64,000 nucleotides of DNA, from NCBI GenBank assembly GCA_905178155.1, contig CAJINV010000002.1, forward strand, positions 4,769,709 through 4,833,708, given 5' to 3'. This DNA comes from Amoebophrya sp. A120 (taxonomy: Eukaryota; Sar; Dinophyceae; Syndiniales; Amoebophryaceae). The notes under the pieces are model-generated. The model saw only the letters and a list, made by a program, of their open reading frames with translations, did not search any database and was not told the origin of the DNA. A program made the translations under genes and the position numbers. This document shows, piece after piece, positions 1-11,209 of the stretch. Numbering within the stretch: the first letter of the stretch is position 1; every line of letters starts with the position of its first letter.

Positions 1-1
1 A

Positions 2-103
2 CCGCGGCTGAAGGAAAATAAAGAAAACGTCAGCGCGAGGCAGGAGAGGATCAGGGCGGAGGTAGAAGATCCGTGCTGGCGGAGTTCGAACCCGGAGACA
101 TGA
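2..103 (+). CDS. possible 3' end of a plus-strand gene (partial)
   Basis: Frame 2 is open from the window edge to a TGA at 101-103 and encodes 33 residues rich in Glu, Lys, Arg and Asn (it contains KENKENVSARQERIRAEVED), which reads like the end of a helical protein. The other five frames look less protein-like here. No family is recognised. It would be the only plus-strand gene in the window, converging on the minus-strand array that starts at 1450. The call rests only on composition and on one short open stretch, so it may be wrong. Confidence 0.3.
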   Translation, partial: PRLKENKENVSARQERIRAEVEDPCWRSSNPET

Positions 104-1449
104 CCCTTGTCGTGCTCTTCTCGATACAACAAGCGACCCCGCCTCCGAGCCCGAGAGGGGCCGCGGAGTGGGAATGTCATCCAGCTATTATCATCCGACT
201 ACTGGCGCGGGCGCCGGCGGCGGGATTTTTATATTTATATCCTCCGCAGAAGTTGGAGGCTGGAAAATGATCCAAAAAAGGAGGACGCGTGTTGGTCCGA
301 TCTCGTTTTTGAAATCACAATTGCCCACGCGTGATGTAAAGTACTTGCCCTTCCTGAAAGCAGGTAACGAGCACCAAGGAGCGTTTCTCTTCAAGATCGT
401 CTTCGTCACGACACGAAATGAAAAACACGACAACTAGCTCTCGCTGGTGGAGCCAAACGATCGTCATGCTGGGAGCCCATAGGAAAAAAAAGGAGCAAGG
501 GTAACTTTGTATCAAGGGGGATCTGCTCGACGTCGAGTGAGGATCATGCTCATGCGAATAGGAATAATCATGATCAACTATACATCAGGCGATCTTCACC
601 TTCACGATCTTTCTCAAAGCTTGTTCACCTGAAATTTTTTGAAATCATGTCTACCTTCGAACAAAACCAGAGTAGGGGCTTGCTCGGTGCGAACGCCACA
701 AACTTTATCTGTGAGGCAACGCGGACCCACAAACTAAAACTTCAGCACGAATAAACAAAAGGAGCTTAGTTGCTGTACAACATGCGCGTCAAGATGGAAG
801 ATATTATTTTGTCAACTTATGTTGAATCAATAGAGAAGATATTATTTTGTCAATCAATGTCGTCTTTATTTGTTTTCTTTTTGTTTCTGTCTTTTTCTCG
901 ACCGAGAAAGTCGAAGCAGCTTCAGTCAGAGACCAGGTTTCTTTTTCAATCCGCCAGTGAAAAAAAGTCGACTGCCTGGACACAATTCGATGCTATTCGA
1001 GGAAAATGAACGAGCTTGTCCTTCTACTTGTCGTCGTGGTAAGAAATCGTCCTCTGGAAGCGAAATGATGGCAAAAAGCCGCAGCGGTAGCCTTGTGTGG
1101 GAGAAGATCAAGTCGACACCAATCGCCAGGCGCCGGCGCGGAATATCATGGAGAAAAATCGTCTCAGGAGGTGTCTTCCGCAAGATGAACACATCTTCTT
1201 CGTCAGGTCTTCCGCATACATACTGCATCACGAATCACCGCTTTGGTGTGAAAATCATTCGCCCATGATCACACATTGACATTTCTTCGCCAGGTTACAA
1301 AAGCATAGTTGTTGTATGCAAGTAAGCAATTCAGCGCAAACACACATATGGAATATTATCAACTGAAGTAGATGACACAGCCGATACATTCTACGTTTTC
1401 ATACCAGAGAGCACTGTGGCCGCCCCCGCCCCCGCGGCTGTTGTATTCT
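104..1449. other. probable convergent intergenic region, no gene seen
   Basis: Only short overlapping open frames with no protein-like composition are present. It lies between the possible plus-strand gene end at 103 and the stop of the minus-strand gene at 1450, so it is probably 3' flanking sequence of both. Confidence 0.4.
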
Positions 1450-3454
1450 TCATCTGCCCGGCGTTTTATCGAATGCAAATATGTCTGGGTCTGGAAGAAT
1501 GCGAGACTTGTCATGCTTGTCTGGCATGACCAAAAAGTTTGTGATGCGTGTCCAAGAAGAGACCCTTTTGCTTGTCATGCAAAACCGCAGTCTGTCATGC
1601 GAAAAACGTAGCACAAAGAAGCGCAGATATTTCTCATGCTTGCCTGTGCATTACAGAGCACTCATTATTCCCCCAGCGCAGCATTACAAGTTTCCAGACC
1701 CAGACATTTTTGCAACCCATACGTTTCTTTCTAAAACCAAAGGCTTCCACCCTTCCGTGTCGGCCATGAGCTTTTCGTTGTAATCCATATGGCGTTCTCA
1801 ATTGTTACATTCTCAACTGTTACATGATTTGTCATGCAGAATCGCCTTGACTATGAACGCCACCAAGCTGCTTCGCATGGCAAATTCTCAGACGGCCAAA
1901 CAGGCTGAGAATCTGTGCCAAATCTATCATGCACGACGCGCAAGGTCCTTCCTTTCACTTTTGCTACTCTTGCATTACAAATCTGTGTAACAGTTGAGGA
2001 TGTAACAGTTGAGAACGCCATAATCCATGACTTCTACTTTGACCACGTCTACCAGAATGTCGCACCGCGCTTGGTCCAAGGGTACAATCACCGCGACGCC
2101 CTTCGCGACGATCCACCCGCCTTTCCCCTTTTGGTCCTCCCACGTGACCGAAACCTTGTTGCTGTTGTTGGTGATTTCCTGCACCTTGCGCGTGTTGGTC
2201 CGCGTGTTCAGCTTTATGCTGGTGAAATCGTTGGAGATCCCCCGCGGGACGACGAGTCTTCAGTAATGGAGGGAAAAAAAAAATCTAGCGAGTGTGAAGT
2301 AGAGCGGGAGGAGACGATGAAATGTTGTTTCTCTTTCGTTTCTATCTGCACGACTTTATTCTGGAGGACATACGGCGTCCCTACAACAAGTTCTACTCAT
2401 ACACGTCAACAGTGATCCTACTGCGAGAACAACCATTCTCTCCGGGTAGCAAGGGTAATATCACGTGCTCCTGCAACTGGGACTGTTCCTGTTTTCACTG
2501 ATACTTGTTCAAGGAAGAAGTAGTACAAATCCAAGCACATCTTCTTCTGCAAGAACGCATTCAATACAAAGACGAAAGAGTATTTGTGTTCCTCACACTC
2601 ACAACCGTACGACGCAAGAAGATCTTGCAGTTTGGATACGAGCTCGGGAAGGCGTTTTCGTCCAAGGTGATCAGCGAGACCGGGTGAATGCCGTTTTTTC
2701 CGTTGTCATCGTGATAAGGTATTCGGTCGATCACCTTGAACATGCGCCGGATGATCTCGTCGATGTTGGTAATCATGTCGCTATCTTGCACTTGAATATC
2801 GTGTTTTTCCTTGTTTTTACCTAATTGAAGAACAATCTCGTGGTCGTGGTCCTTTTCATCCGAGGTATATGACGATGGGAAAAAATCAGGTGCAGCAGCC
2901 GGACCGACGACGTCCACCTGAATTTCTACTTCGGCAGAAGAGGGAACCGGAACGTCCAGAGTCGTCGCAGGAACTGCTTGGGCTTGTGCAGCTGCTTCTT
3001 CCCCTTTCAAGAGAAACAGTTCTTCTGCCTCTTCAAGGGCGCCAGATGCCTCGACGCCCGTTATTTGCTGGCTAAACGAAAAACGCAGCTGCGAAAGCAG
3101 ATTCAGATTCAAGAGAATAAAGAGCGTTAGTAGTGCTGGTTGTTTCCTGCTCCCGCTTGCCAACGTCTTGACTACAGCAAACCAACGCGGGTTATAATGT
3201 TGCGCGACAGAGCAAAACGCCGCCGTGGTACAGGCACAGCAGGCGTTGCTGGACGAGGTGTTGATAGCCAGGGTCTTTTCCTGTACTTGCGGCATCGACA
3301 GACAAGAGCTAAAAATCACTAGAGTTGTTTTTCCTGGACACCATCTGCAGCCACAGTGTGAAAGCAAATCATCGCAGCTGCAAGCGTTGAAACAGGGTGG
3401 TGATAGAATTGGGTATTTACTTCTGGCTCTCAATCGGAATCCATGTAGTGGCAT
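1450..3454 (-). CDS. unknown protein with one hydrophobic anchor, four exons
   Basis: Exons on the minus strand: 3454-2568, 2257-2021, 1780-1712 and 1474-1450; summed they give 405 codons plus TGA with no internal stop. The first intron (2567-2258) is GT-AG with matching phase 2. The second and third introns are introners removed between direct repeats (TAATCCAT and GCAA on the plus strand). The product has a Cys-rich start, a hydrophobic stretch of about 20 residues near residue 115 (PALLTLFILLNLNLL), an acidic Ala/Val-rich linker, then a folded-looking part ending FDKTPGR. A second ATG at 3295 could be the true start, leaving the hydrophobic stretch closer to the N terminus as a signal anchor. 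No family is recognised. The C-terminal half (ITNNSNKVSVTWEDQKGKGG) suggests a beta-rich domain, but that is only an impression. Confidence 0.6.
1479..1711. mobile_element. introner, family A
   Basis: Terminal inverted repeat built on ATGTCTGGGTCTGGAA at the left and its complement TTCCAGACCCAGACAT at the right. It is flanked by GCAA at 1475-1478 and 1712-1715. Cutting one repeat copy plus the element joins Val-Trp-Val-Ala to Phe-Asp-Lys in frame. The interior carries several TTGTCATGC motifs. Confidence 0.85.
1789..2020. mobile_element. introner, family B
   Basis: Starts ATGGCGTTCTCAA and ends TTGAGAACGCCA, with a nested repeat of TCTCAACTGTTACAT inside each end. An 8-bp direct repeat TAATCCAT flanks it at 1781-1788 and 2021-2028. 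Removal joins VMDY to NEKLMA in frame in the gene at 1450-3454. Confidence 0.88.
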
Positions 3455-4475
3455 TTACCAAAAACAAAACTTCAAAAAACGTTTTACCAGCGAGGGGAAG
3501 GGTTCTACAAATTGGGATCGATCGCGGTTGACTGCAAAAAGAAAAATTGCAGCGAGACCAGGTAGGAGACGTCAATGGAAAACGCGATTCCAAGAACATG
3601 AGCATGACCAACATCTGAGGATCTAGATCTGTTGTTGTGAAAAAGGTACTCTCACTCTTGCCTGTTTCTCGTGATGGGAAATAGGACCGATCTTGCTCTC
3701 GAGGAGATCATATTGCGCGGTGCTGTTCCTTTAGGATCATCCACACAGAATGGATACTTGCCAGTACAACCTCTTCGCATGCAAACTGGTGTCTACAACA
3801 GTTGAAACTGCAGCTCGTAGAACTTGAAGTAAAAACCGATCTGTTGGTGGCCGAAACCAAACAATGTTCTTGAAAAGGACCCCTAGCTCCAGAGGAGTAC
3901 TACCTTAGGAACGGAGCACTAGACTCAGACTCCGATACCAGGAAATCTGAATCATACCCGCGGTAAGAATCTTCTTTCGCTCTTATACATCAAAAACCTC
4001 GTTGCGCGGGCAGCCTTGCCCCTGTGGGAAGAATAAAGGCGTAATCTTTGCAAAAAAATGTTGTAGTCAATCTTGTTGACGACACACATCGAGCTTTGTT
4101 CACAGTGTATATTGAGGCTACTTCTACTTCGGAGAAGTACTACTGTACTGACTCTACTTTGCGTGAAAAATGACTTTCGGATAGCTTCTTGCATTCAGGA
4201 TTTTTGATTTCCATTTCCTATGATTCCAAGTCCTACTGGAGGAACCCTTACCTGTCAAACTGACTAGAATTTCAAGCAATCGCATCATGATTTAGATGGG
4301 TTGGCTCTTTGCATAGTGTACGATCTTTCACTCTTTTTCTTTGTTCTCCTTGCATGCAAAGAGGATCTCTTTACAGTATCTTTTCTCATAGTCCACGTCC
4401 ACCTACAGGAGCATGATTTGAAGTTACAGTTTCGCACGGTACTATCATTGAAGCACGACGCCGGTCCTTGCTGCT

Positions 4476-7190
4476 TCACTTCGCCCGCGTCGCGGAGCTG
4501 GCCCGTCGTCGCAGGTTATTATTCCCCTTGTTTTTTCCTGCACCGCTGCCGCCCTTCGCCGGATGTATCGTCTGCTTGACTTCCGCCAGGGTTACCAGCT
4601 GCTCGCGGATTTTGTTCTCCAACTTTTTCGCGAACTGGTATGCCTCGTGGATCTCGATACGATATGCAACAGAGTGAATCAGACGCAACAGATATCTAGT
4701 CTATCTCGGTGATACAGATTTTTCTCGTTTTGCAGTAAAACGTAGAAAAACAACATACTAATACGATACGTTCAAGAAGGCTCCATGAGGATCATCCACG
4801 ACAAGAGCGCGTTTCTACTACAAGACCGGCTGCCACCAAAAGGAAAAAAGACTAGAGCCATCCTCAACATCGACTGGTTCTTGCGTCTGCTCTTTTATTT
4901 GCAACCCATGCCATATCTTACGCGCCCGCTCCGTTTCTACCGGCAGCCAACACGGGTTTTCTTTCTTCGGCTTGTCGCCCGGGGCAGCGGAAAACCTGTC
5001 GATTGATTGTGTGTTCCTTTGCAGTCTTGTTTAGACAGCCGATTCATAAATTCCTAGAAACGGACAAAACTGCAAACGCAAGGTCAATCTCAATGCGTGT
5101 GGACGACGACGAGTTGTACAAACTACAGAAGTATATTAAAAATACCGTCGCTTCTTGGCTTTCCTGGCCTTCAGCTTTTCCGCGGGACTGTTCGGATCCG
5201 GTTTGGCAAACGGGTCGCGCTGCTCCTCGTACCGGGACTTGAGGGCCTTATACCGTTTGTCCAGAATTGTCAGGGTAATGTGCTCCATTTCGGTCTCGTT
5301 GGCCAACTTCACGCAGTAGACCGCGAGCCGGTTCCGCTCAACCTGCTCCGAGCTAAACTGCACACGGTAGCTGATGCCCAGCTTCAGTTCGCGCGCCCAC
5401 TGGTTCATCTCGGAAAGCTGTAGTTTTTTGCGACCGTAATCTGTATTCTCTTGAGCCAGATATTAATTGATCTGTAGCTGTGCAAAAAATTGTCCATACT
5501 CTATTGCTCCTGGCAAGAACTCGCTCAGGAAAGTAACAGGGACACACGTTGCTGGTGAGTGAGGGCGAATCGAAATGAGACAAGACAACCAGAAGAAGTA
5601 GTTGTGACCACATCCACAACTTCTACAGCTCCGTCCGTTCGTCCTTGTGGTTGCGCATTGGTGTTGACGCAACATTTTAAAGATCGGTTGGAAAAATTCG
5701 CCGGACATCTATCAACAGCTTCTTCGTAATCGTACCTTGATCAGGATGTGGTACTCCAACTCTTTCACTTTCAACTGCATCAGTTTGTTCTCCTCTTTTT
5801 CCTTCTCCTCGCGCGTTTTCCGCTGCTCAATCAGGTGCTGCCGTGCGGATTTGGGCCGCCCCTCTGCACTACGTGGCCGCTTGCTCCCGGCCTCTTTCGC
5901 TTCGGCCTGATGGAAAGAAGATCAAAAATAGTATCATATCAATTCTATTCTACCTGCAACACAGAAACACATAGTTCATGTTGCACATGAAGGCCATGCA
6001 GAGCGATGTAAAAGTAAACTGATGCATGCCCGATTGAAACCCAGGTCCTTTCTTTTTGATGTTTTTTAGCAATCGATCCTACCAAAAAAAGACTAAAAAG
6101 AGTCCATGAAGATCAAGCACCGCCAACATCAAGCAAGTCAAAGTCATGCAAGGCACACCACATATGAGAATCGAAATCTGTACCATCCGCTCGGCCCGCG
6201 CCTTGACTTCCTCGAAGCCCGTTTCTCCCAAGGAGTGCCCGGCGGCCGTCTTTGGTCGCAGCGATTTGTTGCTCCTGTCTCCAGCACCTCCGCCTCCACC
6301 ACCCAACCCGCTGCTACTCGCGGAGTGCTTGAAGAGCTGGCCAAACAGCAGTATGGCGTTCTCAACTGTTACATTCTCAACTGTTACATGGACTTGTGAT
6401 GCAAGAATGGGAAAAGTGAAAGGGGGGGCATTACGCGTCTTGCATGACAGATTTGGCAGAGATTATCATCCTGTTTGGCCCTTCCAGGATTTGTCATGCA
6501 GAGCAGCTTGATCGTGTAGATGATCATGGTGCTTTTGCATGACAAATCATGTAACAGTTGAGAATGTAACATTTGAGAACGCCATAAGCAGCGGCGCCGC
6601 GTTCGAACTGGCCCGGGAGTCCGCGGTCCCAAGCTCGCTCTGCATGGAGAGCCGGTTTTTGTGCTGCGACGACGTTTTTGATGAACTTTGCCCCCGTGGT
6701 CTGCTGCTCGTGGTCGTGTATGCAAGAGAAGGGCAAATACTTGTTCATAGCTGGGTCGATGCATTCGCCAAACTGGATGGGGAGAAACCACTTGGAGGAC
6801 CACCAGTCCCAGTGGGATCGTGTGCCCACGCATGAAAAGTGGTGGGAATGACCGAATGTATTATATACTCATCGAATTCGTCCCTTTGGTCGTCCTCTAC
6901 CTGTATACCGTAAACACATTTTTCGTGAAGCAGCAACACAAAGCGTCTTCAGTAAGCTTGACCGCCTCTACTGATCCCTCCAGACAATGACAATGTTGTA
7001 TTTGCACTCGATACTCTGGTCCTCGGGCTGCCCGACGCGCCCGCGTTTTCTCCGAAGTAATCATCATCGTCCTCGCTTGCACTATGGATCGCAAAAGTCG
7101 TTGTGTGCGTGTTTCCGTTTCGCATTCGGATTCGCACGTACAACTTGCATGACAAATTATTGAAAATGCAATTCGCCAGGTTGAAGTGCT
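4476..7190 (-). CDS. kinesin-3-like tail region protein, at least seven exons
   Basis: Exons with matching phases: up to 7015, 6900-6587 (with a small inner intron), 6351-6184, 5906-5736, 5447-5146, 4995-4827 and 4652-4476. All but the introner at 6352-6586 and a 42-nt segment near 6712-6758 are GT-AG. The order is: an acidic Ser/Asp stretch, a Ser/Gly linker, a charged coiled coil (TREEKEKEENKLMQLKVKE), then a region reading LSEMNQWARELKLGISYRVQF followed by YCVKLANETE, a DKRYKALKSRYEE helix, a GDKPKKENPCW segment and a final helix. In kinesin-3 proteins a similar succession (helix before a beta strand, variant of the KLRQRLDLMREMY helix, DPFW-like segment) follows the motor and FHA parts. 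No motor P-loop is visible upstream, so the 5' end is unresolved and may include protein-like frames at 7230-7742. The kinesin call is tentative. Confidence 0.55.
6352..6586. mobile_element. introner, family B
   Basis: Same ends as the element at 1789-2020 (TATGGCGTTCTCAACTG ... and complement). It is flanked by AGCAG at 6347-6351 and 6587-6591. Cutting between these copies joins SSNAAP to LLFGQLFKH in frame in the kinesin-like gene. Confidence 0.85.
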
Positions 7191-7215
7191 TCTACTAAAT
7201 TTACTTAAGATCATT

Positions 7216-7760
7216 CAATGTTCCGGTACTGCGGCATCTTGTGCGGACAGACACGGCACGAGTTTCGCACAGGATACGCACTTGCAGAAGAAGCCATTGC
7301 GTTTCCGCCTTCGGCTATGGACAAGGAAGAAAGTTGTTTCACTGTATCGAAAGTTAGCCACTTCGTGCCACGTATTTGCAAGGAGGATTTCAGTTTTCTT
7401 TACAAAGAAACCACTCCAGCACTCCGTGGATGAAATTGCAGAACTTCTGACTTATTCTCTTTGTTTGTCGTCCAAAAGAATTGAACCTCTCCTACCAAAT
7501 GCGGAAAGCTCGTCGTCACAGTGAAAAGACTTCTTCCCTCTTCTTGTGCGATATCCGTGTAGTATTTGAAGTGGTTGTTTCCCATCTTGAAGTACTTCTT
7601 TATTGCGGGAAAAAACTTTAAGTGCGTCAGTGAATAAAAAATTGCGGTGCGATGCAACCAAAAGATCAACTCTCTCTAGCTTGTCATTTACCGGAACTGC
7701 AGACCACGTAGTCAAAAACTGAGTACTGCTACTGCACCACAAGTTCTGCCATGCAAATTT
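7216..7760 (-). other. protein-like frames, possible extra 5' exons
   Basis: Minus-strand frames here read like protein: one includes VDLLVASHRNFLFTDALKVF, another includes ILLANTWHEVANFRYSETTF. Two frames compete over part of the stretch and I could not fix splice sites. They could be upstream exons of the kinesin-like gene or a separate small gene between 7190 and 7786. Confidence 0.3.
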
Positions 7761-7785
7761 CCACGACTAACGCACGTGTAAATAT

Positions 7786-10700
7786 TTATTTTTCCCAGTG
7801 CATACTGTTCTGGTCGTAGGCACTGTTTTCCGGGAGCAGCGAGAAGGCGCTGCGGCCAAAGGCGGAAGACGTGGAGACCAAAGACTGCTGGTGCTGCGCG
7901 GCGGGATTCAATTTAATACCACTGTTCCTCGCGCCGCTCGGAAATATTTCAGCGGCTCCCTGCGGTCCCTTGTTAGTCGGATCGACCTCCGCTGATGTGT
8001 CCCTCTCGTTGAGACCCGTAGCTGCCGATGAAGTTCTTGCACTACCAGGTCCTCCTGCCGAGGAGGACCCGAAGCCTCCGAAGGTCGCACTGAGCGGCGG
8101 CCGGGTCCGCGGGCGGGCGGAGGCGGCAGCGGTTGACGGCAGGTGGCTGTTGTTCATGCTGAAGGTCAGGGCGTGCGAGTTCTTCTGGAAAAACAGGCTT
8201 GTCTTGTGGCTGCTGCCCGAGGACGAGGAGGACGAGAGTCGCTGGTTGATGGAGGTGTCCGGTTTTTGATTCGTCCCTTTGCTGCATGCATTGCAAAAAC
8301 AACACCGTCTACGTGCAGTAGTACGCAGAGGACGCAACAGCTGCTTCTACACCTAGCTACGAGCTACTGTAGAAATGTGTACTACGCAAAAGAATCAAAC
8401 AAACGCTTTGTGATGAAGAATGGTCGCGCGTCCGAAAGTGGTAGGTGTCGTGCCAGGGCGGGGAGGTACGGGAATCGGAATCGCCTTCGCCATCGTCGTT
8501 TGTTACTGTCAGATAAGTACAAACAGGAAACAGTCACTACGCAGGTCATGCTGTTCCTCTCTACTAGTATCGCTTCGTTCTACTTACACGTACACGGCGC
8601 ATGGACAAGGAGATCACATTTTCTTCCCAGGATAACATGTTGACACTCGTAGCTCCACCACTTGCTCCCTTTCGGGGTGTGTTCGTCGTCGATCCGGGCT
8701 TAGAGGAGCTCGCGCTACCTCCCCGGCTCCCCGTACTAGTCGGGCGCCCGCCGCCGAACAAGGCCCGCAGTTCGGGCCGAATAGCGTCAGTTCCGGATTT
8801 GTACTCCGGTGGGGTGGGACCTGCTTCTCCTGCAGTTGTTCTTGTTTTTGCATCTGTCTCCATCACTGGCGCACCCGTTCTTGTCGTTTCAGTGCTGTCC
8901 TTGACGCCGCTACTTAAAAATTCCGCCCGACCCCCCGAGGCCCGCGAAGATCCACCGCTGCCGGGACGGCTGCCCGGCCGACTGTTGCTCCGCGCGGAGG
9001 AAGTAGCGTTCTTCCCCTGCTGCTGCTTCGAAGTGCCGCTCGCTCCGCTTCTGGCTGAAAAAGGCTGAGAGGGTTTCCCTTCCGTGATCAGTTCCTGGTT
9101 GAAGATTAAAGTCGACAGGCCACTGCGTGCTCCTCCTCCGCCACCGCTGCCCGAGGCAGCAGTTCCGGCGACATCCTCTGGTGCTCCACCTCGAGAGCCA
9201 GCCGCTGTAACTGGTGGGTCTACGACTTGCGACGACCCGGAAAGTAGATGAGCGTCCCCTTTCAAGAAATCCGCAGCTTTCGTCAGAGACGGTTTGCGAG
9301 AATTTATCGTAAAGAAAAATCCCCCCTCCCCATATTGAAAACGCATCCGTCTGAAAATTTGTGATGCGCATTTGTGACCTCAAATCTTGTCTGTCTTGCA
9401 AGAAGGGAAGTCCAGAGAGCCCCCTGCATTTTGCAGGCGGTTTGTGATGCTGTTGGGCTTAGAGCATACACGTTTGTCATGCTAGGCGCCTACGTCAAAA
9501 CCTCTCGGCCGAGGCTTGACATATGCCCGCAGTCCTCTACTGCAAGACAAATCTGATTCGTGTACGGAAATCCAGCATCAGAAACTTCGTTTCGATATGG
9601 GGAGGGGGAATTTTTCCTCTTGATAGAATTCGCCCGGGAACCAGTTGCACTGGATGAGGTAGACGTAGCACCGCTGGTCGCGCCTAACAGATCGCGGATC
9701 ACATTGTTTCTATTTGTTGAAACACTGATGTCCGAGGTGGCGGGTTCCTTTTGATGCTGCGACAACACGGGTCTTTGTTGTTCCGGCTCCGCTTCAGCTT
9801 CATGATCAACTGCAGCAGGTGGCCGTGACGTTGCAGCAGCTGGAGCGGTCTTTCCGGTTTCATGATCTTGCAGAAGCGGAGATTTACCTTCATCTTCCGC
9901 AAGTCTGTTCGGTCCGCTGTTCGCACCTGAGGAGGATGTGCATGCACCAGCGGGAACTCCTTGTTCTACCTGGTTTTCTTCTCTCATCTCTCCCTTCTGC
10001 AACTCGCGCATGAGCCGCTCGGGCTCGAACGGAACGGGCTTGCTCGGATCGCGGGGTGACCGATTCGCTGTCGCAGTGACGGCCGCGACATGAAGATCTT
10101 CTTTTGTGGATCTTCCAATCCCCCGCCGTGTTTGCTCCCCTGCACTAGCGTTCGAAACTTCTAGAGGTTGTTGTGGATTGAAAATTTCCTCTTCGATCTC
10201 ATCCAACTGCTGCTCCGGCTGGAGCGTGTTGCAGCTTCTCCCCCCGCTCGGCGTAGCATTTGCTCCGCCCGGAAATTGGTGCGACGCGAGCTGGCCTTTA
10301 CCGCCCGTGGCAACGCCGGTATTCGGGGTACTCGAGCCCGAAGAGAGTGCGGAACCAGGTGCGCCGCCACCGCTCGCTCCAAAGGCCGTGACACGGTGCG
10401 CCATCTTCCCCGCCAGTTCGGTGATTGTCGTGCCGGCTTGGCTTATGAAAGCGCGCAACTCCCTGTCATTTGTGATGCAAGCTGCCGAATATTCCAGACC
10501 ATGACTTGCACTTGCCTTGAAGCACTTTACTTTGCATGCCAGTTTGTGGAATCCCAAGCATTACTGCAATCCGTCGTGGACTAACTTGTCATGCGGAACA
10601 AGCTACATGTGTGGCATAGCTTCTGCTGGTGCTCATGCCCTTCAAGTGACTGTGTGGGAGAGCTCGAGTTGTGCAAGCTCATATGGCTGCTACCGACCGT

Positions 10701-11201
10701 CGAGAGCATTTCCACCGCGTTCGCTTCATTCTGGTTTGTCGATGAAGAGAGCTCCGAGGTGAGATCAGAGGTTTGTTGCGGATAGCCCCCGGCTCCGTTT
10801 GGTAGAATCGCGCCAGGATTGCCTGGGGTAGTTGCTGCGGTCGTGGTGGTTCCCGCTACTTCGCTATGAGAGTGGAAAAAGCTCTTGCCGGAAAATGCGT
10901 TTCGATTTCGATTTTTTGCGCCAGTACGTAACTCTTAATCTGGTCCTGGTGTCCTGCGCGTAATTATATGGACAATTGAAACAAACACACAAGGACTCGG
11001 GGCTGTTGAGTATGACCACTTGGCTTCACGAATATATTTATGAACATGATACAAACACAATTCTGATACTAGTAAGTAAGCTTTTCCCCTCTGTTACGCC
11101 CGGTTGGTGGCCAGCCCCGCTGCGCGGTCTGCGGCGTTCCGCAGAGCTTGGGAAACATTGGACGTGATGAGACAGAAAAAAGCTAGCATGTGACGTTTCA
11201 T
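7786..11201 (-). CDS. secreted or luminal Ser/Gly/Ala-rich protein, five exons
   Basis: Exon 1 (11201-11098) starts MKRHMLAFFCLITSNVSQA, a classic signal peptide, followed by a short Ala-rich helix. A GT-AG intron in phase 2 leads to exon 2 (10863-10684). An introner then leads to exon 3 (10438-9625) and a second introner to exon 4 (9304 to about 8570). A further intron, join not unique, leads to exon 5 (about 8282-7786, TAA). The mature protein of roughly 750 residues is low-complexity: Ser, Gly, Ala, Pro, Thr and charged stretches. Its only recurrently folded-looking parts are a short helix (AGTTITELAGKMAHRV) and RPELRALFGGGRP. No family is recognised. For a parasite, a secreted low-complexity protein could be a surface or host-directed factor, but nothing in the sequence proves that. 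Confidence 0.62.
9305..9624. mobile_element. introner, family C (320 bp)
   Basis: Terminal inverted repeat contains AAAAATCCCCCCTCCCCAT at the left and its complement at the right. AGAATT flanks it at 9299-9304 and 9625-9630. Removal joins GSRANS to RKPSLTKAAD in frame. Same length and strongly similar interior as the element at 36069-36388. Confidence 0.9.
10444..10683. mobile_element. introner, family H
   Basis: Ends are TATGAAAGCGCGCAACTC and, inverted, TATGAGCTTGCACAACTC. TGGCT flanks it at 10439-10443 and 10684-10688. Removal joins TVGSS to QAGTTITEL in frame. The interior has ACTTGTCATGC. Confidence 0.8.
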
Positions 11202-11209
11202 CTTCGCAT

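Noticed and set aside
3225-3626. 133-codon plus-strand frame
   Set aside because: Antisense to exon 1 of the 1450-3454 gene and not protein-like.
5136-5145. TAA at 5136 as gene end in the kinesin-like gene
   Set aside because: A GT donor at 5145 in phase 2 joins an acceptor at 4996 and leads into two further protein-like exons.
6590-6829. Alternative frame beginning HWDWWSSKWFLPIQFGEC
   Set aside because: It looked attractive, but the frame that continues into both neighbouring exons in phase is the Ser/Gly-rich one; this frame cannot join the downstream exon without a stop.
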